DNA of 12,614 bases from an uncultured Blautia sp. Its GTDB lineage: Bacteria > Bacillota > Clostridia > Lachnospirales > Lachnospiraceae. Position numbers and translations under genes: made by a program. Each line of letters begins with the position of its first letter. The first letter of the stretch is position 1. This document shows positions 7,071-12,614 of the stretch, piece by piece. The stretch covers positions 1-12,614 of the forward strand of contig CAKRRG010000077.1 in assembly GCA_934394545.1 (NCBI GenBank), written 5' to 3'. Below the pieces are notes generated by a model. That model did not search any database, had not been told where the DNA came from, and saw only the letters and a program-made list of their open reading frames with translations.

Positions 7071-8129
7071 TTGATTGAAGTGAAAAATCTGGTAAAACGC
7101 TACGGCAATCACACAGCGGTAGACCACCTTTCTTTTGAAATTGAGAAGGGTAAGATTTATGGTTTCCTGGGGCCTAACGGTGCCGGAAAATCCACAACCA
7201 TGAATATGATAACCGGCTATATTGCATCTACGGAAGGAACTGTAGTCATAGACGGTCATGATATCCTGGAAGAACCTGAGGAGGCAAAAAAATGTATGGG
7301 ATATCTACCCGAAATGCCACCCCTTTATTTCGATATGACTGTTCTGGAATATCTGAAATTTGTAGCAGATCTGAAGAAAATTCCTAAAGATAAAAAAGTA
7401 TCCATGATCGAAGAGGTTATGGATATGGTTAAAATCACAGATATGAAAAACCGTCTGATCAAGAATCTTTCTAAAGGTTATAGACAGCGTGTGGGCATTG
7501 CCCAGGCAGTGCTTGGATACCCAGAGGTTATCATTTTGGATGAACCTACTGTTGGTCTTGACCCCAAACAGATCAATGAAATCCGTGAGCTGATAAAAGA
7601 TCTGAAAAGAAAGCATACAGTTATTCTTAGTTCTCATATTCTTTCTGAAGTCAGTGCAGTCTGCGATTATGTGCTGATTATTTCTCATGGAAAACTGGTG
7701 GCCAGTGATACACCTGAGAATCTGAGTAAGCTGGCAACAGGCTCTAATAACCTGAATCTGCTTGTAAAAGGCCAGAAAGATGCTATCAGGGCCACTTTGG
7801 AGGCTGTAGAAGGGGTAAAAGAGGCAGCGGTAAAGAAAAGTCCGGAGGAAGGCGTTTGTACAGTATCTGTGAGTACAGAAGAGAATACAGATGTGCGTGA
7901 AAAGGTATTTTACAGCATGGTAAATGCCAACTGCCCAATTCTTGAAATGCAGTCCAAGAAAGTTTCTTTGGAAGAAATTTTCCTTGAACTTACAGAAAAT
8001 GAGAAAAACGAGAATACAGTCCAATATAATGGATTTTTAAACGAAAACATAGAAAAAACAGACGAAGCTAATGAAACTATGTCAAATAATGGACTCGAAG
8101 ATAAAAATATAGAAAAAGGGGAGGAGTAA
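7071..8129 (+). CDS. ABC transporter ATPase, GldA/DrrA type
   Basis: A 352-residue cytoplasmic ATPase expected to power the permease encoded next. All nucleotide-binding motifs are present: Walker A GPNGAGKST (34-42), the signature loop LSKGYRQR (133-140), Walker B VIILDEP (153-159) followed by the D-loop, and the switch His189 in SSHIL. Where many ATPases have a Q-loop, this one reads GYLPEMPPLY, a pattern I associate with the GldA-like subfamily. Residues about 226-308 form the accessory domain of DrrA/GldA proteins. Residues 309-352 are an extra tail, strongly acidic and Asn/Glu-rich, with two similar units (NGFLNENIEK, NGLEDKNIEK) 20 residues apart. The start is TTG 7071, 7 nt after AAGGAGGT. 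The permease follows after 3 nt. The substrate cannot be read from the sequence. Confidence 0.92.
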   Translation: MIEVKNLVKRYGNHTAVDHLSFEIEKGKIYGFLGPNGAGKSTTMNMITGYIASTEGTVVIDGHDILEEPEEAKKCMGYLPEMPPLYFDMTVLEYLKFVADLKKIPKDKKVSMIEEVMDMVKITDMKNRLIKNLSKGYRQRVGIAQAVLGYPEVIILDEPTVGLDPKQINEIRELIKDLKRKHTVILSSHILSEVSAVCDYVLIISHGKLVASDTPENLSKLATGSNNLNLLVKGQKDAIRATLEAVEGVKEAAVKKSPEEGVCTVSVSTEENTDVREKVFYSMVNANCPILEMQSKKVSLEEIFLELTENEKNENTVQYNGFLNENIEKTDEANETMSNNGLEDKNIEKGEE

Positions 8130-8132
8130 ACC

Positions 8133-8996
8133 ATGCTTGCTATTTATAAAAGAGAGTTGAAAAGCTACCTGACTTCTATGGTCGGCTATCTGTTTATGTT
8201 TTTTGTATTACTGATCGCCGGTATTTATTTTACAGCATATCAGCTTTCGGCTGCTTATCCAAAATTTGAATACACCTTAAATGCTATGACATTTGTGTTC
8301 CTTATCGCAGTTCCAATTCTGACTATGCGAGTACTTGCGGAGGAAAGGAAACAGAAGACAGATCAGCTTCTGCTTACGTCTCCGGTATCTGTATCTGGAA
8401 TTGTAATGGGAAAATATCTTGCTTTGGTTACGATCTATGCAATTCCAATCGCGGTATTGGCAACTTATCCGCTGATTATGTCAAAATTCGGAACCGTTGA
8501 ATTTGGTGCCGCATACACAGCACTTCTTGGTTTTTTCCTTCTTGGAAGTGCCAACATTGCAATTGGTGTATTTTTTTCTGCAATCACTGAGAGTCAGGTA
8601 ATTGCAGCTGTTTTGACATTTGTGTTTTTATTTGCATTTTATATGATGAATGGGATTTCTTCCTTCTTTTCCCAGACAGCAATGTCTACATGCGTAACAT
8701 TTGGACTCCTGATCATAGCGCTGAGTCTTATGATCTATAGCATGATCAAAAATGTAGTGATTTCCGGTATTGTCTGTGCCATTGGAGAGGCGGCGCTGGT
8801 CCTTGTTTATGTTGTAAGATCCAGTGTATTTGAAGGTGGAATTCAGAAGGTACTTGAAGTGTTTAACTTAAGTTCACATTTTGAAAATTTTACAAACAGT
8901 ATTTTTGATGTGACCGGAGTGGTTTATTTTTTGTCTGTCATTGCCATCTGTATATTCCTTACCATGCAGACTATATTGAAAAGACGTTGGAATTAA
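8133..8996 (+). CDS. ABC-2 type permease, GldF-like
   Basis: A 287-residue integral membrane protein with about eight hydrophobic segments (approximate centres at residues 27, 60, 105, 138, 164, 195, 217 and 272). Its start MLAIYKRELKSYLTSMVGY is typical of the family, as is the cytoplasmic segment TMRVLAEERKQKTDQLLLTSP (64-84), which probably couples to the ATPase. Near the C-terminus, a segment like HFENFTNSIFDVTGVVYFLS (249-268) is shared by GldF-like permeases. It should pair with the upstream ATPase to form the transporter, whose direction is probably export or extraction from the membrane, as for other ABC-2 permeases. It starts at ATG 8133 after GGGGAGG (8118-8124), 3 nt after the ATPase stop, and the next gene begins 12 nt after its stop. 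Confidence 0.9.
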   Translation: MLAIYKRELKSYLTSMVGYLFMFFVLLIAGIYFTAYQLSAAYPKFEYTLNAMTFVFLIAVPILTMRVLAEERKQKTDQLLLTSPVSVSGIVMGKYLALVTIYAIPIAVLATYPLIMSKFGTVEFGAAYTALLGFFLLGSANIAIGVFFSAITESQVIAAVLTFVFLFAFYMMNGISSFFSQTAMSTCVTFGLLIIALSLMIYSMIKNVVISGIVCAIGEAALVLVYVVRSSVFEGGIQKVLEVFNLSSHFENFTNSIFDVTGVVYFLSVIAICIFLTMQTILKRRWN

Positions 8997-9008
8997 GGAG
9001 GTGGAAAA

Positions 9009-10547
9009 ATGTTATTTAGGAAGAAAAATAATAACAATATTAACAATAACGACATGAAAGAGTTGAATACTGAAGCTGTTAAAAATAATAACAATATAAA
9101 CAAAAAACAAAAAAGAAAATTTAAAGACAGCATAAACAAAAAGTATTTAAAAAATGGAAGTTATAGTTCTATTATGATTGTTGTTTTTATTGCAATCATT
9201 ATTGTTATAAATATGATAGTCGGAAACCTTCCGTCAAAGTACACACAATGGGATATAAGCTCTGAGAAACTTTATACTATTGGGGATGAAACTAAGGCCA
9301 TGCTGAAAGCTCTGGACAAAGATGTTACCATATATCAGATAGCCCAGAGCGGAAATGAAGACGAAACTATCAGTAATCTGCTTCAGAGATATTCAGATGA
9401 ATCCAATCATATTAAGGTGGAACAGAAAGACCCGGTGGTCAATCCTAAATTTGTCAGTGAATACACCAGTGATAACCTTTCCTCTAATAGCTTAATTGTT
9501 GTGTGCGGGGATAGAAATAAGGTTGTAAATTATAACAATATTTACGAATCTACAATGGATTACAACACATACAGTTATCAGACAACAGGATTCGACGGCG
9601 AAGGCCAGATTACAAGTGCCATCGCGTATGTAACCAGTGAAGACCTGCCGGTATTGTACACATTAGAGGGACATGGAGAACAGGAGCTTGATTCCACAAT
9701 AAAAGAAGATATTGAGAAAGCAAATATGGAGATCAAGTCGCTGAATCTGGTTACAGAGGGGAGTGTGCCGGAAGATGCAGGCTGTCTGTTGATTGATTCT
9801 CCGGCAACGGATATTTCAGAAGATGAAAAGACAGCAATTATTGAGTATTTGGAAAATGGCGGAAAAGCCATGATTTTCTCCGATTACACAGGAGAAGAGA
9901 TGAAAAATTTTGATGCGGTACTTGAAAATTATGGCGTAAACAGAGTGGATGGGCTTGTATTTGAAGGAGATTCCCAGCATTATGCGGCACAGATGCCATA
10001 TTACCTGGTTCCGACTGTGAACAGTACGGATATTACATCTGATGTTGCATCCTCTGGATATTATATTCTGATGCCATATGCACAGGGAATCCAGAAATTG
10101 GATGATGTAAGGGACACCGTTAATATTGAAAGCCTTCTCACAACATCTGACAGTGCGTATTCGAAGACAAATCTGAACAGTGGTGTTGTTGAAAAAGAAG
10201 ATGGAGATGTAGATGGTCCCTTTGATCTTGGCGTTAGCATTACAGAGGCTGTAGATGATGATAAAGAAACACATATTATTTATTATTCCACATCGAATCT
10301 GCTGCAGAGCCAGATAAATCAGATGGTTTCAGGCGGAAATGAAAAGCTTGTAATGGCTTCTTTAAGCTCTATCGTAGATACTGAGGACAGTACAACGGTT
10401 TCCATTCCATCAAAGAGCCTGGAAGTATCATATCTGACTTTAACGGCATATGATGCAAGCTTCTGGAAAATCTGCACGATCGGTTTGATTCCGGGAGCGT
10501 TCCTGTTGATTGGATTTATGATTTGGTTTAAGAGGAGAAAAGCCTGA
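9009..10547 (+). CDS. GldG-like ABC transporter auxiliary protein
   Basis: A 512-residue protein with a cytoplasmic head, a membrane helix (about 54-72), a large presumably extracytoplasmic domain (about 75-484) and a C-terminal helix (about 485-507) followed by KRRKA. The extracytoplasmic part begins with WDISSEKLYTIGDETKAMLKAL and holds VLYTLEGHGEQEL (215-227); the GHGE motif marks ABC_transp_aux/GldG proteins. This family accompanies GldA/GldF-type transporters in Bacteroidota and many non-gliding bacteria; its biochemical role is not established. The head is unusual: it is basic, with two Asn runs (7-14 and 26-29) encoded by a duplicated 17-nt stretch. GGAGGTGG (8998-9005) precedes ATG 9009. 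Its stop overlaps the next start by one base (TGATG), implying translational coupling. Confidence 0.85.
   Translation: MLFRKKNNNNINNNDMKELNTEAVKNNNNINKKQKRKFKDSINKKYLKNGSYSSIMIVVFIAIIIVINMIVGNLPSKYTQWDISSEKLYTIGDETKAMLKALDKDVTIYQIAQSGNEDETISNLLQRYSDESNHIKVEQKDPVVNPKFVSEYTSDNLSSNSLIVVCGDRNKVVNYNNIYESTMDYNTYSYQTTGFDGEGQITSAIAYVTSEDLPVLYTLEGHGEQELDSTIKEDIEKANMEIKSLNLVTEGSVPEDAGCLLIDSPATDISEDEKTAIIEYLENGGKAMIFSDYTGEEMKNFDAVLENYGVNRVDGLVFEGDSQHYAAQMPYYLVPTVNSTDITSDVASSGYYILMPYAQGIQKLDDVRDTVNIESLLTTSDSAYSKTNLNSGVVEKEDGDVDGPFDLGVSITEAVDDDKETHIIYYSTSNLLQSQINQMVSGGNEKLVMASLSSIVDTEDSTTVSIPSKSLEVSYLTLTAYDASFWKICTIGLIPGAFLLIGFMIWFKRRKA
9024..9097 (+). repeat. Duplicated 17-nt Asn-codon stretch at the start of the gldG-like gene
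   Basis: AAAAATAATAACAATAT occurs identically at 9024-9040 and 9081-9097, in the same frame and 57 nt (19 codons) apart. Both encode KNNNNI. Together they give the protein its Asn-rich cytoplasmic head. A simple-sequence expansion or short duplication would explain it. Confidence 0.8.
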
Positions 10548-12244
10548 TGAAGAAAAAATCAGTAAGTCTTATTACAGCAGTAGGCGTGCTGGTAATCCTT
10601 AGCGGAGCATACGTAGGCGTAACAGCCTACGTGGCAAAGCAGGATTCCGCAGAAGCAGAGAGTGAGGAGGAAGAAAAAACGGAAATTGTTTCCATAGCAT
10701 CTGCTGATGTAAAATCAATAAAATTTATAATTGATAAAAAAGAAGTTACCTTTGAAAAAGAAGGGGAGTCCTGGGTGAAGAGCGATGAGGCAGAATTTCC
10801 TGTAGATCAGGATAAAATCGATACGCTTGTTAGTTCGTTAAATTCTGTAACAGCGGAAAGAACTCTGGAAGATGTAAAAGACCCGTCTGAATACGAATTG
10901 AATGAACCTGAAAATACTATCACGGTTACTACTGAGAATGGAGAAACAACTGTAATTCAACTTGGAATGGAAAATGAATCTACCAGTCAGGAATATATTG
11001 ATTTGAATAATGATTCTTCAACTGTTTATGTGGTGAGCAATTCGACATTTTCCTCTTTTGAAGGAACATTATATGATTTTGCAAAGAGCGGAACATTTCC
11101 GACGGTAGATTCGTCTACAATTAGTAAAATTACTGTAAATGGTGAAAAAACCTCCTATTCTCTGGAAAAAGATGAGAATAACTTCTGGAATATTACAGCA
11201 AAAGATGATGCTGAAAAAGCAGATTCTGCGAAAGCAACTTCGCTCGCAAGCGCAGTATCCGGAATTGCCTATTCGAGTTATGTAAACTACAGCTGTGCGG
11301 ATGATGAACTCTCTGAGTATGGATTAGATAAACCATATGCTGAAATAACGGTGGATTACAAGGAAGAGGTTGAAAGTTCCACGGAGGATGAAAATGAGGC
11401 TGAAAAAGGCTCTGAGGACGTTTTAGATGGTGTTTCAGAGGCATCAGAAGATGATGCTGCAGAAGAAACGGATGGCGCAGAGAAATATGTTGCGGAAGAA
11501 AATAGCACTGTGGAAGACAATGGCATTGTAGAGAATGCTGAGGAAGAAGGCGACACAGAAACAGAACCTGAGATGGTTGACTGCCAGCTTATAATTCGGA
11601 TTGGAGATCAGTCTTCAGATGGTGGAAGATATGTTCGCGTAAATGATAGCAATGAAATTTACACAATTTCTGAGGATACTATTGATACATTTCTCGAAAA
11701 GACAAATGCTGATTTTTGGGATCTGACGGTAAGCTATTTATCTGTAAATAATCTTGAAAAGCTGGACGTAGAATACGAAGGCGAAGAATATAACATAGAT
11801 GTTTCACGTGAAACATCTGAAGACGCTACACAATCATCGGATGAAAACACGGATGCTGATGACGCCATGACGGTAAATTCGTCAAGCTCATCAAGTGTGA
11901 CTTTGTCTTATACATTAAATGGTAATGAACTTGAAAGTACGACGTTTACTACATTCTATAATAAGCTTATCAATATGGCAGCACAGAAGCGATTGACTGA
12001 AGGGTTTGAGTCAAATGCTGATCCGGAAATGACAGTGAAACTAACAAGCATGGATGGAAATAAAATTGATGTGGATTATTATTCGTATGACACGAATTAT
12101 TATGCGGCTGTATCTGATGGGAAAGTTTATCTGGTAAATAAAATGACAGTGAAGGAACTGTTCCAGTCATTTGAAACTGTAATTGGTGAGAACGATGCAA
12201 TAGATAATGATTCGACAGAAACGGAGCCAACGGAAGATGAATGA
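10547..12244 (+). CDS. DUF4340 domain protein with N-terminal membrane anchor
   Basis: A 565-residue protein with a basic start MKKK, one hydrophobic helix (about 7-29) and a large acidic, presumably extracytoplasmic body. Repeated units typical of DUF4340 are visible: SEYELNEPENTITVTTENG (114-132) leading to VIQLG matches SEYGLDKPYAEITVDY (256-271) leading, after an interruption, to LIIRIG. A third unit spans about 405-540. Residues about 272-344 are an insertion of mostly Glu, Asp, Ser and Ala inside the second unit, and residues 419-450 are a second Ser/Asp/Thr-rich stretch. DUF4340 proteins commonly accompany GldG-like proteins and probably act with them outside the membrane; no activity is known. 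SD AGAGGAG (10531-10537) lies 9 nt before ATG 10547, which overlaps the upstream stop by 1 nt. It is the last gene of the operon. Confidence 0.85.
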   Translation: MKKKSVSLITAVGVLVILSGAYVGVTAYVAKQDSAEAESEEEEKTEIVSIASADVKSIKFIIDKKEVTFEKEGESWVKSDEAEFPVDQDKIDTLVSSLNSVTAERTLEDVKDPSEYELNEPENTITVTTENGETTVIQLGMENESTSQEYIDLNNDSSTVYVVSNSTFSSFEGTLYDFAKSGTFPTVDSSTISKITVNGEKTSYSLEKDENNFWNITAKDDAEKADSAKATSLASAVSGIAYSSYVNYSCADDELSEYGLDKPYAEITVDYKEEVESSTEDENEAEKGSEDVLDGVSEASEDDAAEETDGAEKYVAEENSTVEDNGIVENAEEEGDTETEPEMVDCQLIIRIGDQSSDGGRYVRVNDSNEIYTISEDTIDTFLEKTNADFWDLTVSYLSVNNLEKLDVEYEGEEYNIDVSRETSEDATQSSDENTDADDAMTVNSSSSSSVTLSYTLNGNELESTTFTTFYNKLINMAAQKRLTEGFESNADPEMTVKLTSMDGNKIDVDYYSYDTNYYAAVSDGKVYLVNKMTVKELFQSFETVIGENDAIDNDSTETEPTEDE

Positions 12245-12258
12245 TATTTAACCGAATC

Positions 12259-12316
12259 AAGTAAGTCCCCTGCCAGGGGTGCGAAAAAGGAATAAGCGGT
12301 GGGCGGGGACTTGCTT
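12259..12316 (+). repeat. Large imperfect hairpin with an alternative inner hairpin
   Basis: AAGTAAGTCCCC (12259-12270) pairs with GGGGACTTGCTT (12305-12316) over 12 bp including one G-U. The same CCCC can pair locally in CCCCT-GCC-AGGGG (12267-12279). No T-tract follows, so it is not an ordinary intrinsic terminator. Confidence 0.6.
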
Positions 12317-12317
12317 A

Positions 12318-12347
12318 TATCAGGAAGAGTGCAAGCGTCTTCTGATA
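12318..12347 (+). repeat. Hairpin-forming inverted repeat
   Basis: TATCAGGAAGA (12318-12328) pairs with TCTTCTGATA (12338-12347), 10 bp with one bulged G and a 9-nt loop containing GCAAGCG. No T-tract follows. Confidence 0.55.
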
Positions 12348-12390
12348 AACTGCGAAGCGGTTATTTGGTTATAAACAAGTAGCGAAGCGG
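12345..12390 (+). repeat. Short direct repeats ATAAAC...GCGAAGCGG
   Basis: GCGAAGCGG occurs at 12352-12360 and again at 12382-12390, each preceded by ATAAAC (with 1 and 5 bases between). The first copy sits in a small hairpin, AACTGC-GAA-GCGGTT (12348-12362). Confidence 0.6.
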
Positions 12391-12488
12391 ACCTGGAATA
12401 TCAGCCTAACATGAAAAAATAGAATAACAACGAAACAGCAATGTAGTTCATAAAAAGGGGCTGTCGGGAAATAGACAGTTCTAAGAGA

Positions 12489-12533
12489 GGGAGGGTGTGA
12501 CTCATACCGAGTCACACCCTCCCGAAATTTTTT
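12489..12533 (+). terminator. Strong intrinsic terminator of the ABC operon
   Basis: A perfect 15-bp stem, GGGAGGGTGTGACTC (12489-12503) with 12509-12523, closes the 5-nt loop ATACC. GAAA and then six T (12528-12533) follow. It lies about 245 nt after the last stop codon and is the only T-tract-bearing hairpin downstream of the DUF4340 gene on this strand. Confidence 0.85.
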
Positions 12534-12536
12534 ATC

Positions 12537-12574
12537 AAAAAAAGAAAAAAAGATGGCTAACGACAACCATCTTT
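12537..12574 (-). terminator. Intrinsic terminator on the opposite strand
   Basis: Read on the - strand, AAAGATGG (12574-12567) pairs with CCATCTTT (12556-12549), 8 bp with a 10-nt loop. A T-rich tract then runs to 12537 (A-rich on the + strand, one G among the A's). It would stop transcripts arriving from the right, so a convergent gene beyond the window is likely. Confidence 0.65.
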
Positions 12575-12580
12575 CTCTCC

Positions 12581-12600
12581 GTTACATGTTATAATGTAAC
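12581..12600. promoter_or_regulatory. Palindrome enclosing a TATAAT box
   Basis: GTTACAT (12581-12587) and ATGTAAC (12594-12600) form a perfect 7-bp inverted repeat around 6 bases. A TATAAT on the + strand (12590-12595) overlaps its right arm. No good -35 stands 17 nt upstream (CCATCT). It may be a repressor-controlled promoter for a + strand gene to the right, or a chance hairpin. Confidence 0.35.
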
Positions 12601-12614
12601 TATGCTAACAACTA

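Larger units (their letters stand above)
12245..12614. other. Gene-free 370-base region with hairpins, terminators and a palindrome
   Basis: No open frame here has both a ribosome site and a protein-like composition. From left to right it holds a large imperfect hairpin (12259-12316), two further hairpins with GCGAAGCGG repeats (12318-12390), an AT-rich stretch, a small hairpin after GGGG (12461-12478), a strong + strand terminator, a - strand terminator and a palindromic promoter-like site at the right edge. Confidence 0.7.

Noticed and set aside
12259..12316. Intrinsic terminator directly after the DUF4340 gene
   Set aside because: The hairpin is strong but is followed by mixed sequence with no T-tract; termination is better explained by 12489-12533.
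12369..12566. 65-codon open frame on the - strand in the right-hand intergenic region
   Set aside because: It runs through both terminators and the hairpin region, starts at a TTG inside a hairpin loop, and has no ribosome site or protein-like pattern.

Overview
The window looks like chromosomal DNA of a moderately AT-rich, Gram-positive anaerobe of the Clostridia, most likely a Lachnospiraceae (genus not assignable from sequence alone). The evidence is the gene order yidD-yidC-jag-mnmE-mnmG-rsmG, which in Bacillota follows rpmH and rnpA beside the replication origin, strong GGAGG ribosome binding sites, two TTG starts, and clostridial features in YidC (long outer loop) and Jag (Lys/Glu/Pro-rich linker). 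All genes read on the + strand.

Region 1 (1-2618) holds the end of yidD, then yidC (membrane protein insertase) and jag/khpB (KH-R3H RNA-binding protein). It closes with an elaborate nested hairpin terminator. Region 2 (2620-6897) has mnmE and mnmG, whose products form the complex that modifies the wobble uridine of certain tRNAs, and rsmG, the 16S rRNA m7G527 methyltransferase. A consensus TATAAT touches the end of the jag terminator and may give this block its own promoter. A clean intrinsic terminator follows rsmG. For mnmE, mnmG and rsmG the start was set by the Shine-Dalgarno sequence and family N-terminus, shorter than the longest open frame.

Region 3 (6898-12535) is a self-contained four-gene operon: a GldA/DrrA-type ABC ATPase, a GldF-type ABC-2 permease, a GldG-type auxiliary protein (ABC_transp_aux) and a large DUF4340 protein with one N-terminal membrane anchor. 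Gaps are 3 nt and 12 nt, and the last pair overlaps by 1 nt. The ATPase and permease should form the membrane motor, with GldG and the DUF4340 protein presenting large domains outside the membrane. The substrate is unknown, and in a non-gliding Firmicute the motility name should not be taken literally.

The most notable non-coding signal lies just upstream of this operon: eight consecutive 11-bp units (6903-6990) with an invariant C and an invariant A in each, the helically phased direct-repeat pattern typical of OmpR/PhoP-family response-regulator sites. It runs into a promoter with good -10 candidates and no good -35. The short leader that follows has competing pairings, one of which touches the Shine-Dalgarno sequence.

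The last 370 bases carry no credible gene. They contain a cluster of hairpins and short repeats, a very strong + strand terminator, an intrinsic terminator reading on the - strand (suggesting a convergent gene to the right), and a palindrome enclosing a TATAAT at the right edge.
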